A DNA stretch of 64,000 nucleotides, from contig NZ_JAINWJ010000039.1 of the NCBI RefSeq assembly GCF_021021415.1, forward strand, positions 22,380-86,379, written 5' to 3'. The notes beneath the pieces were generated by a model. It saw only the letters and a list, made by a program, of their open reading frames with translations, was not told the origin of the DNA and ran no database searches. The translations under genes and the position numbers were made by a program. Below are positions 9,244-17,914 of this stretch, piece after piece (the first letter of the stretch is position 1; each line of letters begins with the position of its first letter). The DNA is from Martelella mediterranea (GTDB taxonomy: Bacteria > Pseudomonadota > Alphaproteobacteria > Rhizobiales > Rhizobiaceae).

Positions 9244-9534
9244 TCACGAACCTCGCGCGACATCGTCGAACATTGACAAATCCGGTTTAGCCATACAGTT
9301 ATGCTGTATCGTAAACCGCTTGGAGCGGTTCACCGTTAACAGGATATCGTCTGCGGCGGCAAATTTGAACGAAGCTGTGCGTTTTCCGCAGGCGATGATC
9401 TGCGGCGCAGGTTCGCCGTCCCACCGGAATTTCTCGTGCTCTCGGCCGCGGCGGGCGGATATGCCGCCGAAGGTTAGGGCGTGGGCGTTACGGCATCGGC
9501 GGTCCGGCCGCGTCAAACGTGCCGGTTCGGCCAT
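9244..9534 (-). CDS. Small hypothetical ORF (96 aa), uncertain
   Basis: A minus-strand frame of 96 aa starting at ATG 9534 with a good GGAGGATAT ribosome site before it. It occupies the gap between the aldehyde dehydrogenase and the IclR gene and would be divergent from the latter. The translation is rich in Arg, Lys and Ala and matches no family I recognise. No signal peptide or membrane segment is visible. It may be spurious; the strong ribosome site is the main argument for it. Confidence 0.3.
   Translation of the reverse strand: MAEPARLTRPDRRCRNAHALTFGGISARRGREHEKFRWDGEPAPQIIACGKRTASFKFAAADDILLTVNRSKRFTIQHNCMAKPDLSMFDDVARGS
9273..9309 (+). promoter_or_regulatory. Putative promoter with ATACAG/CTGTAT palindrome
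   Basis: TTGACA lies at 9273-9278. A perfect 6-5-6 inverted repeat (ATACAG at 9293-9298, CTGTAT at 9304-9309) covers the -10 area. The same ATACAG half occurs at 101-106 before the operon's first gene. It could be an IclR operator for autoregulation, but it is over 350 bases from the iclR start and lies inside a possible minus-strand ORF, so confidence is low. Confidence 0.35.
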
Positions 9535-9667
9535 GGGATATCCTCCATTGCGATGAATCACTTTCTTGCGAGACCCGCCGCCCTGAACTGCAATGCGGAG
9601 CGTTTTGGGTGGCGTTTGCCGATTGTAGCCGGTATCGATAACCGGAGATGACGCGTTTGGAGGATTC

Positions 9668-10513
9668 ATGACACGAGCCGGCGAAAACGAAGCGAAGGGC
9701 TCGGATTCCAACGACAAGATCCAGCGGTCCGCCATGCCGAGCGTTGACAAGGCGCTGCGGGCGTTGCTGGTGTTGGCCGAAGCCGGGCCGGAAGGCATGC
9801 CGTTGATCGAAGTCGCGAAGAAACTTGGGCTCAACCGCAGCAGTCTGCATGTCACGCTCGGCGCATTACGCTTCCGCGATTTCGTCGCGCAGTCCCCGAT
9901 CACGGGCTATTATCGGCTCGGCAGTGCGGTTGGCTACCTTTCGCAAAGCTACCTCAACAGCCTCGATATCCGGTTGACGCTCAGACCCGCCATTCTGAGG
10001 CTCGCCGACCAGATCAACGAAGTCTGTCATATCGCGGTGCTGGAAGGTCAGGAGATCCTCTACATCGAGAAGATCGAATCGCGCCGCGCGATCCAGCCGG
10101 GTACGCGCGTGGGCATGCGCCTTCCGGCGTTGACCACCGCCATGGGCCGGGCCATGGTGGCCTATGAGTGCCCGACGTTCGAAAGCTTCAAGATCCGCTT
10201 CAAGAACGCGCTCACGCCACGGACGAAGAATGCGCCGAAGACGCTTGAGGAGGAATGGTCCCGCATCGTCGATGCCCGCCGAATGGGCTTCGGGGTCGAC
10301 AACGAAGAGAATGTCGAGGGGCTGACCGCGGTGGCTGTGGCCGTGCTGGACGACGCAAGGCCGATCGCGGCCGTCAGCGCCGTTTCCCTGGCGAGCGACA
10401 AGCCCGATCTGCAGGAGCAGGCGCGTCTCATTCGAAAGGCTCTGAAGCCTGTCCTGGTCAAGCCGCTGCACCTGCCCATGCCGGAGGATCTTCCGGCAAG
10501 CTCTGGGCCGTAG
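9668..10513 (+). CDS. IclR family transcriptional regulator
   Basis: A 281-aa regulator with an N-terminal winged helix-turn-helix (roughly residues 20-85, including AKKLGLNRSSLHVTLGAL) and a C-terminal IclR effector domain (RLADQINEVCHIAVLEGQEILYIEKIES). A TTTGGAGGA ribosome site precedes ATG 9668. It lies just beyond the acid-sugar operon in the same orientation and most likely controls it in response to a pathway metabolite. Confidence 0.92.
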   Translation: MTRAGENEAKGSDSNDKIQRSAMPSVDKALRALLVLAEAGPEGMPLIEVAKKLGLNRSSLHVTLGALRFRDFVAQSPITGYYRLGSAVGYLSQSYLNSLDIRLTLRPAILRLADQINEVCHIAVLEGQEILYIEKIESRRAIQPGTRVGMRLPALTTAMGRAMVAYECPTFESFKIRFKNALTPRTKNAPKTLEEEWSRIVDARRMGFGVDNEENVEGLTAVAVAVLDDARPIAAVSAVSLASDKPDLQEQARLIRKALKPVLVKPLHLPMPEDLPASSGP

Positions 10514-10752
10514 TGACAGATTAAGCATTGGGATTGAACTAAGCCGCTATCGCGGCGATTGGGGCCGGCTTTGAACGGAGCCTCCTGACTGATTGGATGG
10601 TGTTGTTGCAGCTCACCCTTCAGACAGGAGGCCCAGATTGTCATTCGGCGCGGCACTGTGACCCCACTCGCTTTAACAGGCTGCTGCAAAACTCCTCGTC
10701 AGCGGGCAGAGTTTGTGATTCACTTTCGGCATTGATTTGCGGGGGTGGATTT

Positions 10753-11094
10753 ATGCGCGGGCGATCGGATCACGGGGATGAGCTTTTTAGTTTCGTACGG
10801 CTGGAGGAACGGGTTCCGGCGGATCATCCGTTGCGGGCGATCCGAACGCTGACGGATGAGGTTCTGGCGTCGCTCAGTGGTCGGTTTGAGGTGCTTTATG
10901 CGCGCGTCGGCCGACCTTCGATCCCGCCCGAGATGCTGCTTCGGGTCACGCTTTTGCAGGCTTTCTTCTCGATCCGCTCCGAGCGGATGCTGATGGAGCA
11001 GATCAACTACAATCTCTTGTTTCGCTGGTTCGTCGGCCTGTCGATGGATGCCGATGTACAAATGGCTTTGGCCGGGACGCGATGCCGGCGATAG
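10753..11094 (+). pseudogene. Truncated IS5/IS1182-type transposase (N-terminal part)
   Basis: The frame from ATG 10753 (MRGRSDHGDELFSFVRLEERVPADHP...) reads as the N-terminal domain of an IS5/IS1182-superfamily DDE transposase up to about 11057 (VGLSMDADV), then departs from the family and stops at 11094. The DDE catalytic domain is absent, so the element is dead. Sequence at 10669-10750 probably holds the left end of the IS. It separates the IclR gene from the next ABC operon. Confidence 0.75.
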
Positions 11095-11193
11095 AGCTGA
11101 TCACGACCTGTCATGAACCTTCATCACCCATCGAGTTCCACATTCCGTCAAGTTTACGATGCCCTCGGGTGTTTGGGGGGGCGCGCGACTTCC

Positions 11194-11223
11194 TTGACAG
11201 TTTCATCCAATGATGATCAATAT
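11194..11223 (+). promoter_or_regulatory. Promoter of SorC-linked ABC operon
   Basis: A consensus -35 TTGACA (11194-11199) is followed after 18 bases by CAATAT (11218-11223). It sits about 60 bases upstream of the binding-protein gene, and the -10 is overlapped by a long palindrome. Confidence 0.55.
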
Positions 11224-11245
11224 ATCGACTATCGATTATTTGATC
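11215..11245 (+). promoter_or_regulatory. 31-bp near-palindrome, candidate SorC-family operator
   Basis: The left arm GATCAATATATCGA and the right arm TCGATTATTTGATC are separated by 3 bases, with 12 of 14 positions complementary. It covers the -10 region of the operon promoter, as expected of a repressor/sensor of the SorC family, and the last gene of the operon (16712-17722) encodes such a regulator. Confidence 0.6.
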
Positions 11246-11281
11246 GGCTTTAGGATATGCATTCCCAGGGAGGAGCCTCGA

Positions 11282-12325
11282 ATGAAAGTCTCATTATTTC
11301 ACGCAATAGCTGTGGCCGCGACCATGGCGATACTGCCGATGCAGGCAGGCGCTCAGGAGTTGTCCGGCAAGAAAATCGGCATCGCCGCGCGCGAAATCAC
11401 GAATGACTACAACCGCGACATCATTGCCGGCGCGCGCGAAGTGCTCGAGGGGGCCGGCGCGGAAATCGTCGTGACCGACGGCGGCGGCGATCCGCGCCAG
11501 CACAACGAAAACATCGAGAACCTGGTCAATTCCGGCGTTGCCGGTATCATCGTGCAGCTCGGTGATGCCCAACAGCTCGCACCCGTCGTCGCCAAGGCAA
11601 ACGACGCCGGTATCCCGGTCGTCACCACCTCGGTTGGCGCCACCACCGCCGGCGCGCTGGCGGATGTTGGCGGCGACGACGCATTGATGTCAGCGATGAT
11701 GAGCCGCGCTCTGCTGTCGAGCATCGACTACAAAGGCGACGTTTATGTATTCTGGGTTCCGGGCGCGCCGCTTCTGGAAACCCGAAAGCGCGTTCTCGAG
11801 GCGGTTGCCGCGGACTATCCTCAGGTGACCCTGCACGAGGTCCCGACCGAGCATTCCGTTGCCCGCGTCCAGACGCAGATGGAAGACCTGCTGACCGCCA
11901 ACCCGGCTCCCGGCAGCATCGCCGCGGTCTGGGGCGCGTACGACCTTCTGACCTCCGGCGCCGTTGAAGCGATCCGCCGCAACGGTCGCACCGAGATCAA
12001 GGCTGCGTCCATTGACGGCGACCGGATCGGCTTCCAGATGCTGCTCGATGAAAACAGCCCGTTTGTGGCCACCGTCGTTCAGGACGTGCCGACCATCGGC
12101 AGCACGGCGGCCGAGGTGCTGGTTGAAAAGCTCGGCGGCGCCGAGGAATTTCCGTCCGCGCTTTACACCGATGCTTGGCTGGCCGTACATGGCAATGGCG
12201 TTGCCGCCGCTGAGAAGCGCTGGGGTCCGCAGATATGGGACGAACTCGGCATGGACAAAGCCGACGTCGAAGCCCGTTATCCCCAGGACAAGGATCTGGT
12301 GGTCATTCAGCCCATCCTCCCCTGA
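11282..12325 (+). CDS. Ribose-type ABC substrate-binding protein
   Basis: A 347-aa periplasmic binding protein of the type I sugar family. ATG 11282 (MKVSLFHAIAVAATMAILP) has a GGGAGGAG ribosome site and begins a Sec signal cleaved near AGAQE; an earlier in-frame start would spoil the signal peptide. It is first in a five-gene operon with the fused ATPase-permease, a second permease, an amidohydrolase and a SorC regulator. The ligand is unknown. Confidence 0.92.
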   Translation: MKVSLFHAIAVAATMAILPMQAGAQELSGKKIGIAAREITNDYNRDIIAGAREVLEGAGAEIVVTDGGGDPRQHNENIENLVNSGVAGIIVQLGDAQQLAPVVAKANDAGIPVVTTSVGATTAGALADVGGDDALMSAMMSRALLSSIDYKGDVYVFWVPGAPLLETRKRVLEAVAADYPQVTLHEVPTEHSVARVQTQMEDLLTANPAPGSIAAVWGAYDLLTSGAVEAIRRNGRTEIKAASIDGDRIGFQMLLDENSPFVATVVQDVPTIGSTAAEVLVEKLGGAEEFPSALYTDAWLAVHGNGVAAAEKRWGPQIWDELGMDKADVEARYPQDKDLVVIQPILP

Positions 12326-12346
12326 CCGCATCTCCCGCGTGTCAGC

Positions 12347-12378
12347 GGACCGGCGCCGTCTCTGTGCGGCGCCGGTCC
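12347..12378 (+). terminator. Intercistronic stem-loop after binding-protein gene
   Basis: A perfect 12-bp inverted repeat (GGACCGGCGCCG / CGGCGCCGGTCC) with an 8-base loop lies between the binding-protein and ATPase genes. There is no U-tract. Such hairpins commonly protect the upstream mRNA and raise binding-protein levels relative to membrane subunits. Confidence 0.7.
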
Positions 12379-12425
12379 ACTTTCCAAATCAGGGTCATCT
12401 CCGAGCGGGAAGACCTGACAATCGT

Positions 12426-14975
12426 ATGGTTTCGCCGATGACTTTGCATCTCGATCAAGCCCCTTTGGCGCTGGAATGCCGGAATATCCGCAAGGAATTC
12501 CCGGGCGTCCTCGCCCTCTCGGATGTCTCCCTCCAGGTGCGCCGCGGCGAGATCCATGCGCTTCTTGGCCAGAACGGCGCCGGCAAGTCCACGCTCGTCA
12601 AGGTGCTGACCGGCGTCTACCAGCATGATGGCGGCGAGATTCTCGTCGAGGGCAAACCTGTCCGGATGTCGCGTGCTTCCGAGGCCGAGGCGAATGGCAT
12701 CGTCATCGTTCACCAGGACCAGCAGCTCGTTGCCCAGTTCGACGTCACCCGGAACGTATTTCTCGGGATCGAACGCACCCGCGGCGCCGGTTTTCTGAAC
12801 CTGCCGGAGATGCGGGCCGAAACGGAAAAGGCGCTCGCAAAGGTTGGCGCGGCTTTCACGCCAGACACTCTGGTGCGCGACCTTTCCGTGGCACAGCGCG
12901 AGCAGGTAGCGATCGCCGCCGCGCTCGTGCGCGATCCTAAAATTCTCATCCTCGATGAACCCACCGCCTCGCTTTCAGAAGCCGAGGTGAATCTTCTGTT
13001 CGGCGTCATCCGCGGTCTGCGCGACGATGGCGTGACCATCGTCTACATTTCCCATTACCTCGATGAAGTGCTGGATCTGGTCGACCGGATGACTGTGCTG
13101 CGCGACGGCAGGCTGATTGCCACGAAGGAGGTCGGAGAGACGTCGCGTCCGGACCTCATCAAGATGATGGTCGGTCGCGAGATCTCCCAGCTCTATCCGA
13201 AGGAAGACGTTGCGATCGGCGAAACAGCGCTGTCGATCAGGGACCTTGCGGTCGGCAATGCCGTACGCGGCGTTGATCTCGATATCCGCAGCGGAGAGAT
13301 ATTCGGCCTTGCTGGGCTGATGGGCGCGGGTCGGTCAGAGCTTGCGCTGGCATTGATCGGCGCAATGAAGCGAACACGCGGAACGGTGACGCTCAACGGC
13401 AAACCATCGAACCCGTCAAGCCCGAAGGCAGCCAAGAACGAAGGCTACGCGCTCATTCCCGAAGATCGCCGGCATGATGGTCTGATCGGCGAATTGTCGA
13501 TGCGCGAAAACATGACACTGCCCAACATCTCGAAATGGGCGACATTTGGGCTCCTCAATCTCGGCCGCGAGAAAGCAGATGCGCAGCAGCTTCAGCGTGA
13601 CCTCGCGATCCAGCCGCCGAACATCGCGACCACGACCAAAAACCTGTCAGGCGGCAACCAGCAGAAGGTCGTCATCGGCCGATGGCTGCCGGGCAATGCC
13701 GAGGTTTTCATTTTCGACGAACCGACGACCGGGGTCGATGTCGGTTCCAAGGTGGAAATCTACCGCCAGATGACGGCCCTGGCGCGGCGCGGGGCCGTCG
13801 TGATCCTGATTTCCTCGGATTTTGAGGAAATCGTCGGCATGTGCGATCGCGCCGCCGTCATGCAGAAAGGCAGGATCAACGCCGTTCTCGAACGCGACGA
13901 ACTCGATGTCGCCACAGTGCTCTTTCACGCTTCCGGCGCGGATGGGGATGCCGAAAATTCCTCCACCGGACACAAGGCCGCCCCGCCTGCCGAAGTGGAA
14001 ATGCGCGAACATCACGAGAGCGGCCTCGGCCGTTTCTTCGCCCGCTGGGGATCGTTGTTCGGCATGGCGGTCGCCATCGCGGTGATTGCGTTTCTCTCAC
14101 CCCAGTTTCTCAATCCGGGCAACATCTTTGATGTGCTCAAGCAGGGGTCGGTGCTGGCCTTTATCGCTCTCGGCTTGACGCTGGTGTTGATCGCCGGCGG
14201 GCTCGATGTGTCCGCCGGCGCGATCAGTCAGTTCAGCTCCAATGTCGCTGCCGGCCTGATCGTCGGTTCCGCGGGAACAGCAGTGGCGCTCGGGGCGGGC
14301 ATCGCCATCGGTGCTGTTGTAGGACTGATAAATGCGGCGCTTGTGCTGATATTCGCGATGCCGCCCTTCGTGGCCACGCTCGGCATGATGTTCGTGACGA
14401 TGGGCGCCACGCTTCTCTATAACGGCGGACAGGCAATCACCCTGTCGAACGAGCCCGGCTTCTTCCTCCTTGGCCAGGGATATGTCGGGCCGGTTCCGGT
14501 GGTCTTCATTCTTCTCGTCGCCATCACCTTCGTGCTCCACATCTTCCTGTCACGCAGTCGCATGGGCCTCAGAATGTATGCGGTGGGACAGAATCTCGCC
14601 GCAGCCGAACTGCGCGGCATTCGCCAGCCGCGCTATGCGCTGGCTTCCTTTATCATCGGCGGCGCGGTTCTTGGTTTTGCGGGCGTCGTGCTGACCTCCT
14701 ACAGTTATGGCGCCTCGGCGCTGGCCACCGGTATCGATTTTCTGATCAGCGCTCTGGCGGCGGCCTTCCTCGGTTCCACCCTGTCGCGCAGTGGTCAGCT
14801 CAATGTCACCGGCACTGTGGTGGCGGCAATGTTCCTTGCCTCGCTCTCGAACGGCCTGATCCTGATCGGCATCTCCAATCAGGTGTTGCCGGCCATTCAG
14901 GGAGCGGTGCTCATTCTGTCGATCGCGATCGGCGTCATACGACGGCGCGAGATCGGCCAAGTGCTGCTGTTCTAG
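12426..14975 (+). CDS. ABC transporter ATPase-permease fusion protein
   Basis: One continuous 849-aa frame carries a complete double-NBD sugar ATPase (residues about 10-510) followed by a complete RbsC-type permease domain (about 535-849). NBD1 shows GQNGAGKST and LSVAQREQ; NBD2 shows a degenerate Walker A (GLMGAGRSE), LSGGNQQK and DEPTTGVD. The permease half has multiple hydrophobic segments and GLTLVLIAGGLDVSAG. In this transporter class the ATPase and permease are normally separate proteins. The linker (about DAENSSTGHKAAPPAEVEMREHHESG) is hydrophilic. ATG 12438 is an alternative start. It should pair with the separate permease encoded next. Confidence 0.88.
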   Translation: MVSPMTLHLDQAPLALECRNIRKEFPGVLALSDVSLQVRRGEIHALLGQNGAGKSTLVKVLTGVYQHDGGEILVEGKPVRMSRASEAEANGIVIVHQDQQLVAQFDVTRNVFLGIERTRGAGFLNLPEMRAETEKALAKVGAAFTPDTLVRDLSVAQREQVAIAAALVRDPKILILDEPTASLSEAEVNLLFGVIRGLRDDGVTIVYISHYLDEVLDLVDRMTVLRDGRLIATKEVGETSRPDLIKMMVGREISQLYPKEDVAIGETALSIRDLAVGNAVRGVDLDIRSGEIFGLAGLMGAGRSELALALIGAMKRTRGTVTLNGKPSNPSSPKAAKNEGYALIPEDRRHDGLIGELSMRENMTLPNISKWATFGLLNLGREKADAQQLQRDLAIQPPNIATTTKNLSGGNQQKVVIGRWLPGNAEVFIFDEPTTGVDVGSKVEIYRQMTALARRGAVVILISSDFEEIVGMCDRAAVMQKGRINAVLERDELDVATVLFHASGADGDAENSSTGHKAAPPAEVEMREHHESGLGRFFARWGSLFGMAVAIAVIAFLSPQFLNPGNIFDVLKQGSVLAFIALGLTLVLIAGGLDVSAGAISQFSSNVAAGLIVGSAGTAVALGAGIAIGAVVGLINAALVLIFAMPPFVATLGMMFVTMGATLLYNGGQAITLSNEPGFFLLGQGYVGPVPVVFILLVAITFVLHIFLSRSRMGLRMYAVGQNLAAAELRGIRQPRYALASFIIGGAVLGFAGVVLTSYSYGASALATGIDFLISALAAAFLGSTLSRSGQLNVTGTVVAAMFLASLSNGLILIGISNQVLPAIQGAVLILSIAIGVIRRREIGQVLLF

Positions 14976-14987
14976 GAGGTCGGCGAG

Positions 14988-15971
14988 ATGAACCACGCAT
15001 TGACACGAAAGTCGACCGGCGCAACCGTCGTCGGGTTTCTCCGAGACTACGGCGCGATCTTCGGCATGCTCGCCGTGCTCGCAATCTTCTACTATTTGCA
15101 GCCTGCGTTTCTGCATCCCAACAATGTACTGAACGTGCTGCGGCAATCTGCCGTGCTGATCGCGATCGCGCTCGGCATGGCGATCGTCATGTCGATGCGC
15201 GGGGTTGATCTTTCCGCGGCCCAGATCGCCGATGCCGCCGGACTGATCGCGGCCATGTTGATCATCAGGGGCGAGCCGGCCTGGATGGCCTTTGTCATCC
15301 CGGTTGTGTTCGGTATCGTCGCCGGCGGGATCAACGGCATCCTCGCCGCCTATATCGGCGTACCGGCCATTATCGGCACACTCGGCATGATGTTCATCAT
15401 CCGCTCCGGCGAACTCGTCCTCTCCAACGGTGCGGAACCGCAGATCCTGTTTTCGCTGCCGCGTGGACTGACCAAGGACTTCCTCTTTCTCGGCCAGGGA
15501 AGCATCGGTCCCGTTGCAACCCTGATCGTGCTGGCCGTCGTGCTCTTTTTCCTCGTCTGGGGGCTGATGTCGGTCACCAGCTTCTCGCGGCGGGCGAAGG
15601 CGATCGGCGCCAATGTGCGGGCCGCATATCTGGCAGGACTGTCCATTCGCTCGGTCTTCGCCCTCGGCTTCGTCGCCTCCGGCGCGCTTGCGGCCATCGG
15701 CGGCGTGGCGCTTGCCTCGCGCACCGGGGTTGCCATGCCGCGCGGGGCCGAGCCTTTCCTGCTTGATTCCTTCGCGGCGGTCTTCCTCGGAACGCTGTTT
15801 TCCCGGCAGGGCGGGATCAGCATCCCAGGTACACTTATCGGCGCGCTGTTCATCGGATTTCTGGGCAATGGCCTGACGATCGTCGGCCTCGGCGCGCCCT
15901 ACCGTTTCGCACTCAATGGCGGTTTCATCCTCCTCGCAATGGCGGTGGGCGGACTGAAGCGCCGGACATGA
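14988..15971 (+). CDS. Sugar ABC transporter permease
   Basis: A 327-aa RbsC-family integral membrane protein with about nine to ten hydrophobic stretches and the motif GMAIVMSMRGVDLSAAQ. AGGAGG precedes ATG 14988, twelve bases after the fusion gene. Because the upstream protein already carries one permease domain, this one probably forms a heterodimeric channel with it. Confidence 0.92.
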   Translation: MNHALTRKSTGATVVGFLRDYGAIFGMLAVLAIFYYLQPAFLHPNNVLNVLRQSAVLIAIALGMAIVMSMRGVDLSAAQIADAAGLIAAMLIIRGEPAWMAFVIPVVFGIVAGGINGILAAYIGVPAIIGTLGMMFIIRSGELVLSNGAEPQILFSLPRGLTKDFLFLGQGSIGPVATLIVLAVVLFFLVWGLMSVTSFSRRAKAIGANVRAAYLAGLSIRSVFALGFVASGALAAIGGVALASRTGVAMPRGAEPFLLDSFAAVFLGTLFSRQGGISIPGTLIGALFIGFLGNGLTIVGLGAPYRFALNGGFILLAMAVGGLKRRT

Positions 15972-15992
15972 ACTCAAAGAAGGAAACAGGTC

Positions 15993-16709
15993 ATGACGAT
16001 TATCGATGCCCATAATCACGTCGGCACCATCAAGAAGGCGCATCAGTCCGGCGCCGACCTCGTTGCCAAACTCGACAAGGCCGGGGTGGAAAAGGCGGTG
16101 ATGTTTCCGTTCGTGGAGGGTGATTTCTCCAACGAGCCGATCCGGGACGCTCACAGGGAATTTCCCGATCGCCTCATTCCATATTGCGCGGTCAACCCCT
16201 GGAACGACACCGCGGTCGACGATGTGCGGCGCTGCGTGGAGACCTACGGCTTCAAGGGGCTGAAGCTTCACCCCACCATCGGCGGCTATCACCTTTCCGA
16301 TCCGAAGCTTTGCGATCCGCTGTTTGCCGTTTGCGAGGGCTACGGCATTCCGATCGTCGTGCACGGCGCGAGCGACCTTTACAACTGCCCACCGGAATTC
16401 GCGCTGATGGCCGAGCGGTTTCCGAATGTCACGCTGATCATGGCGCATATGGGCTTCTTCTGGTCGGTCGATCAGGCGATCCGCTTTGCCATTCAGTATC
16501 CGAATCTCTATCTCGAGACCTCCCGGGCGCCGATCTTCGAGATCCAGACGGCCGTTCGCGAAGTCGGCGCCGACAAGGTCATCTGGGGCACGGATTCGCC
16601 TTTCGTGGATTACGCGTTCGAATTCCAGAAAATGAGTAGCGCAACCGACGATGCTGATGCTTATAGTAAGATCGTGGGCGGTAATATCGCCCGTATTCTC
16701 AAGCTCTGA
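15993..16709 (+). CDS. Amidohydrolase-superfamily (PF04909-type) hydrolase
   Basis: A 238-aa metal-dependent TIM-barrel hydrolase. The DAHNH motif (residues 5-9) gives the two first-strand His ligands; others are His in GLKLHP, VHGAS and AHMG, and Asp in GTDSP. No signal peptide is present. Members hydrolyse lactones or amides or decarboxylate acids, so it probably acts on the substrate imported by the preceding genes, for example as a sugar lactonase; that is inference from operon context. Confidence 0.85.
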   Translation: MTIIDAHNHVGTIKKAHQSGADLVAKLDKAGVEKAVMFPFVEGDFSNEPIRDAHREFPDRLIPYCAVNPWNDTAVDDVRRCVETYGFKGLKLHPTIGGYHLSDPKLCDPLFAVCEGYGIPIVVHGASDLYNCPPEFALMAERFPNVTLIMAHMGFFWSVDQAIRFAIQYPNLYLETSRAPIFEIQTAVREVGADKVIWGTDSPFVDYAFEFQKMSSATDDADAYSKIVGGNIARILKL

Positions 16710-16711
16710 CC

Positions 16712-17722
16712 GTGGGTACGGATGAAATGAAAAAGCCGGTTCCGCGCAATCCGGTTGACAATCCCGACCGGCGCCTCGACCTTGCGGCGCGCGCGGCGTG
16801 GCTCTCCTATGAAAAGCAGCGCACGCAGGACCAGATCGCCAGGGAGATGCAGGTCTCCCGGCAGGTGGTCCAGCGTCTCATGGCGCTCGCGCATCGCGCG
16901 GGTCTGATTGAGTTCCGCCTGAAGCATGCGCTGACCGACTGCATCGAACTGGCCGAACGGCTGCGGGAGAAGCTTGACCTCAGCTATTGTGACGTGGCGC
17001 CCAACGAATCCGAGACGATCGAGGATCTCGCGACAGTCGGCAGTCTCGGTGCACACTATCTCGAAACCATCCTGCCGTCGAGCGAACCCTTCACGATTGG
17101 CGTAGGGAATGGCCGGACGATGCGTGAACTGTCGCGTCGTATCGAGCGCCGCGACCTGCCGGAATGCCGCTGCGTTTCGCTGATGGGCAATCTGACCCGC
17201 GACGGCAAGGCCAACAATCACGACGTGGTCAGTTGGATTGCCGAGGCACTGGGGGCGGAATGCTACCCGCGCCCGATGCCGATCATCACCAACACGGCCG
17301 AGGAACGCCGGGTGCTTCAGGCACAGCCAGGCTATCAGTCGATCAGCAGTCTTGTTGCCGAGGCGCAGGTGCTGATCATGGGGATGGGTTTTTTCGGCGC
17401 AAAGTCATCCCTTCTGGAGGACGGCTTCATCACCGCCGAGGAAACACGGCAGGCGATCGAGGCAGGCGCTGTCGGCGAGTTTCTGGGCTTTGCCATCAAC
17501 GTGGAGGGCGCGATCGTCGCCGCAGAATATCACGAGCGCCTGACATCATACCTCCCAAAGCCCGATCAACACCGCCCGGTCATCATCGTCGCCTCCGGCG
17601 CACAGCGCGCCGCCGCGATTGTCGCGGCGTTCAAAGGCCGGCTCGCCAACGGTTTGATCACCGATGAGAATACGGCCCGGATTCTTCTCGATGACGAACT
17701 GACGCAGAAAGGCAACCGGTAA
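16712..17722 (+). CDS. SorC family sugar-binding transcriptional regulator
   Basis: A 336-aa regulator with an N-terminal helix-turn-helix (YEKQRTQDQIAREMQVSRQVVQRLMALA, about residues 30-58) and a C-terminal sugar-binding domain (IGVGNGRTMRELSRR ... DGFITAEETRQAIEAGAVGEFLGFAIN ... VIIVASGAQRAAAIVAAFKGRLANGLITDENTA). GTG 16712 begins 2 bases after the hydrolase stop; ATG 16727 is an equally possible start. It is likely the local regulator acting on the palindrome upstream of 11282. Confidence 0.9.
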   Translation: MGTDEMKKPVPRNPVDNPDRRLDLAARAAWLSYEKQRTQDQIAREMQVSRQVVQRLMALAHRAGLIEFRLKHALTDCIELAERLREKLDLSYCDVAPNESETIEDLATVGSLGAHYLETILPSSEPFTIGVGNGRTMRELSRRIERRDLPECRCVSLMGNLTRDGKANNHDVVSWIAEALGAECYPRPMPIITNTAEERRVLQAQPGYQSISSLVAEAQVLIMGMGFFGAKSSLLEDGFITAEETRQAIEAGAVGEFLGFAINVEGAIVAAEYHERLTSYLPKPDQHRPVIIVASGAQRAAAIVAAFKGRLANGLITDENTARILLDDELTQKGNR

Positions 17723-17914
17723 CGATCTTGCGGGGTGATCAGTGCCGTGGCGGCAACATCGACATGCCGCGCGAAGTGCCTGGCATGAAGACCGGCGACC
17801 CGACGCTGGAAAACGATGCTCCACGCAGCCAAGGGTCTGCGCTGCGACAGCCGGCGCGCTGGACAAGGCCGGATTGCCGAGTGGTAACGATGGATAAGGG
17901 AATAAACCTTCCGG

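Noticed and set aside
14550..16448. 632-aa open frame on the minus strand
   Set aside because: Antisense to two clear membrane-protein genes and the amidohydrolase; composition is the mirror of hydrophobic codons and no domain is visible.
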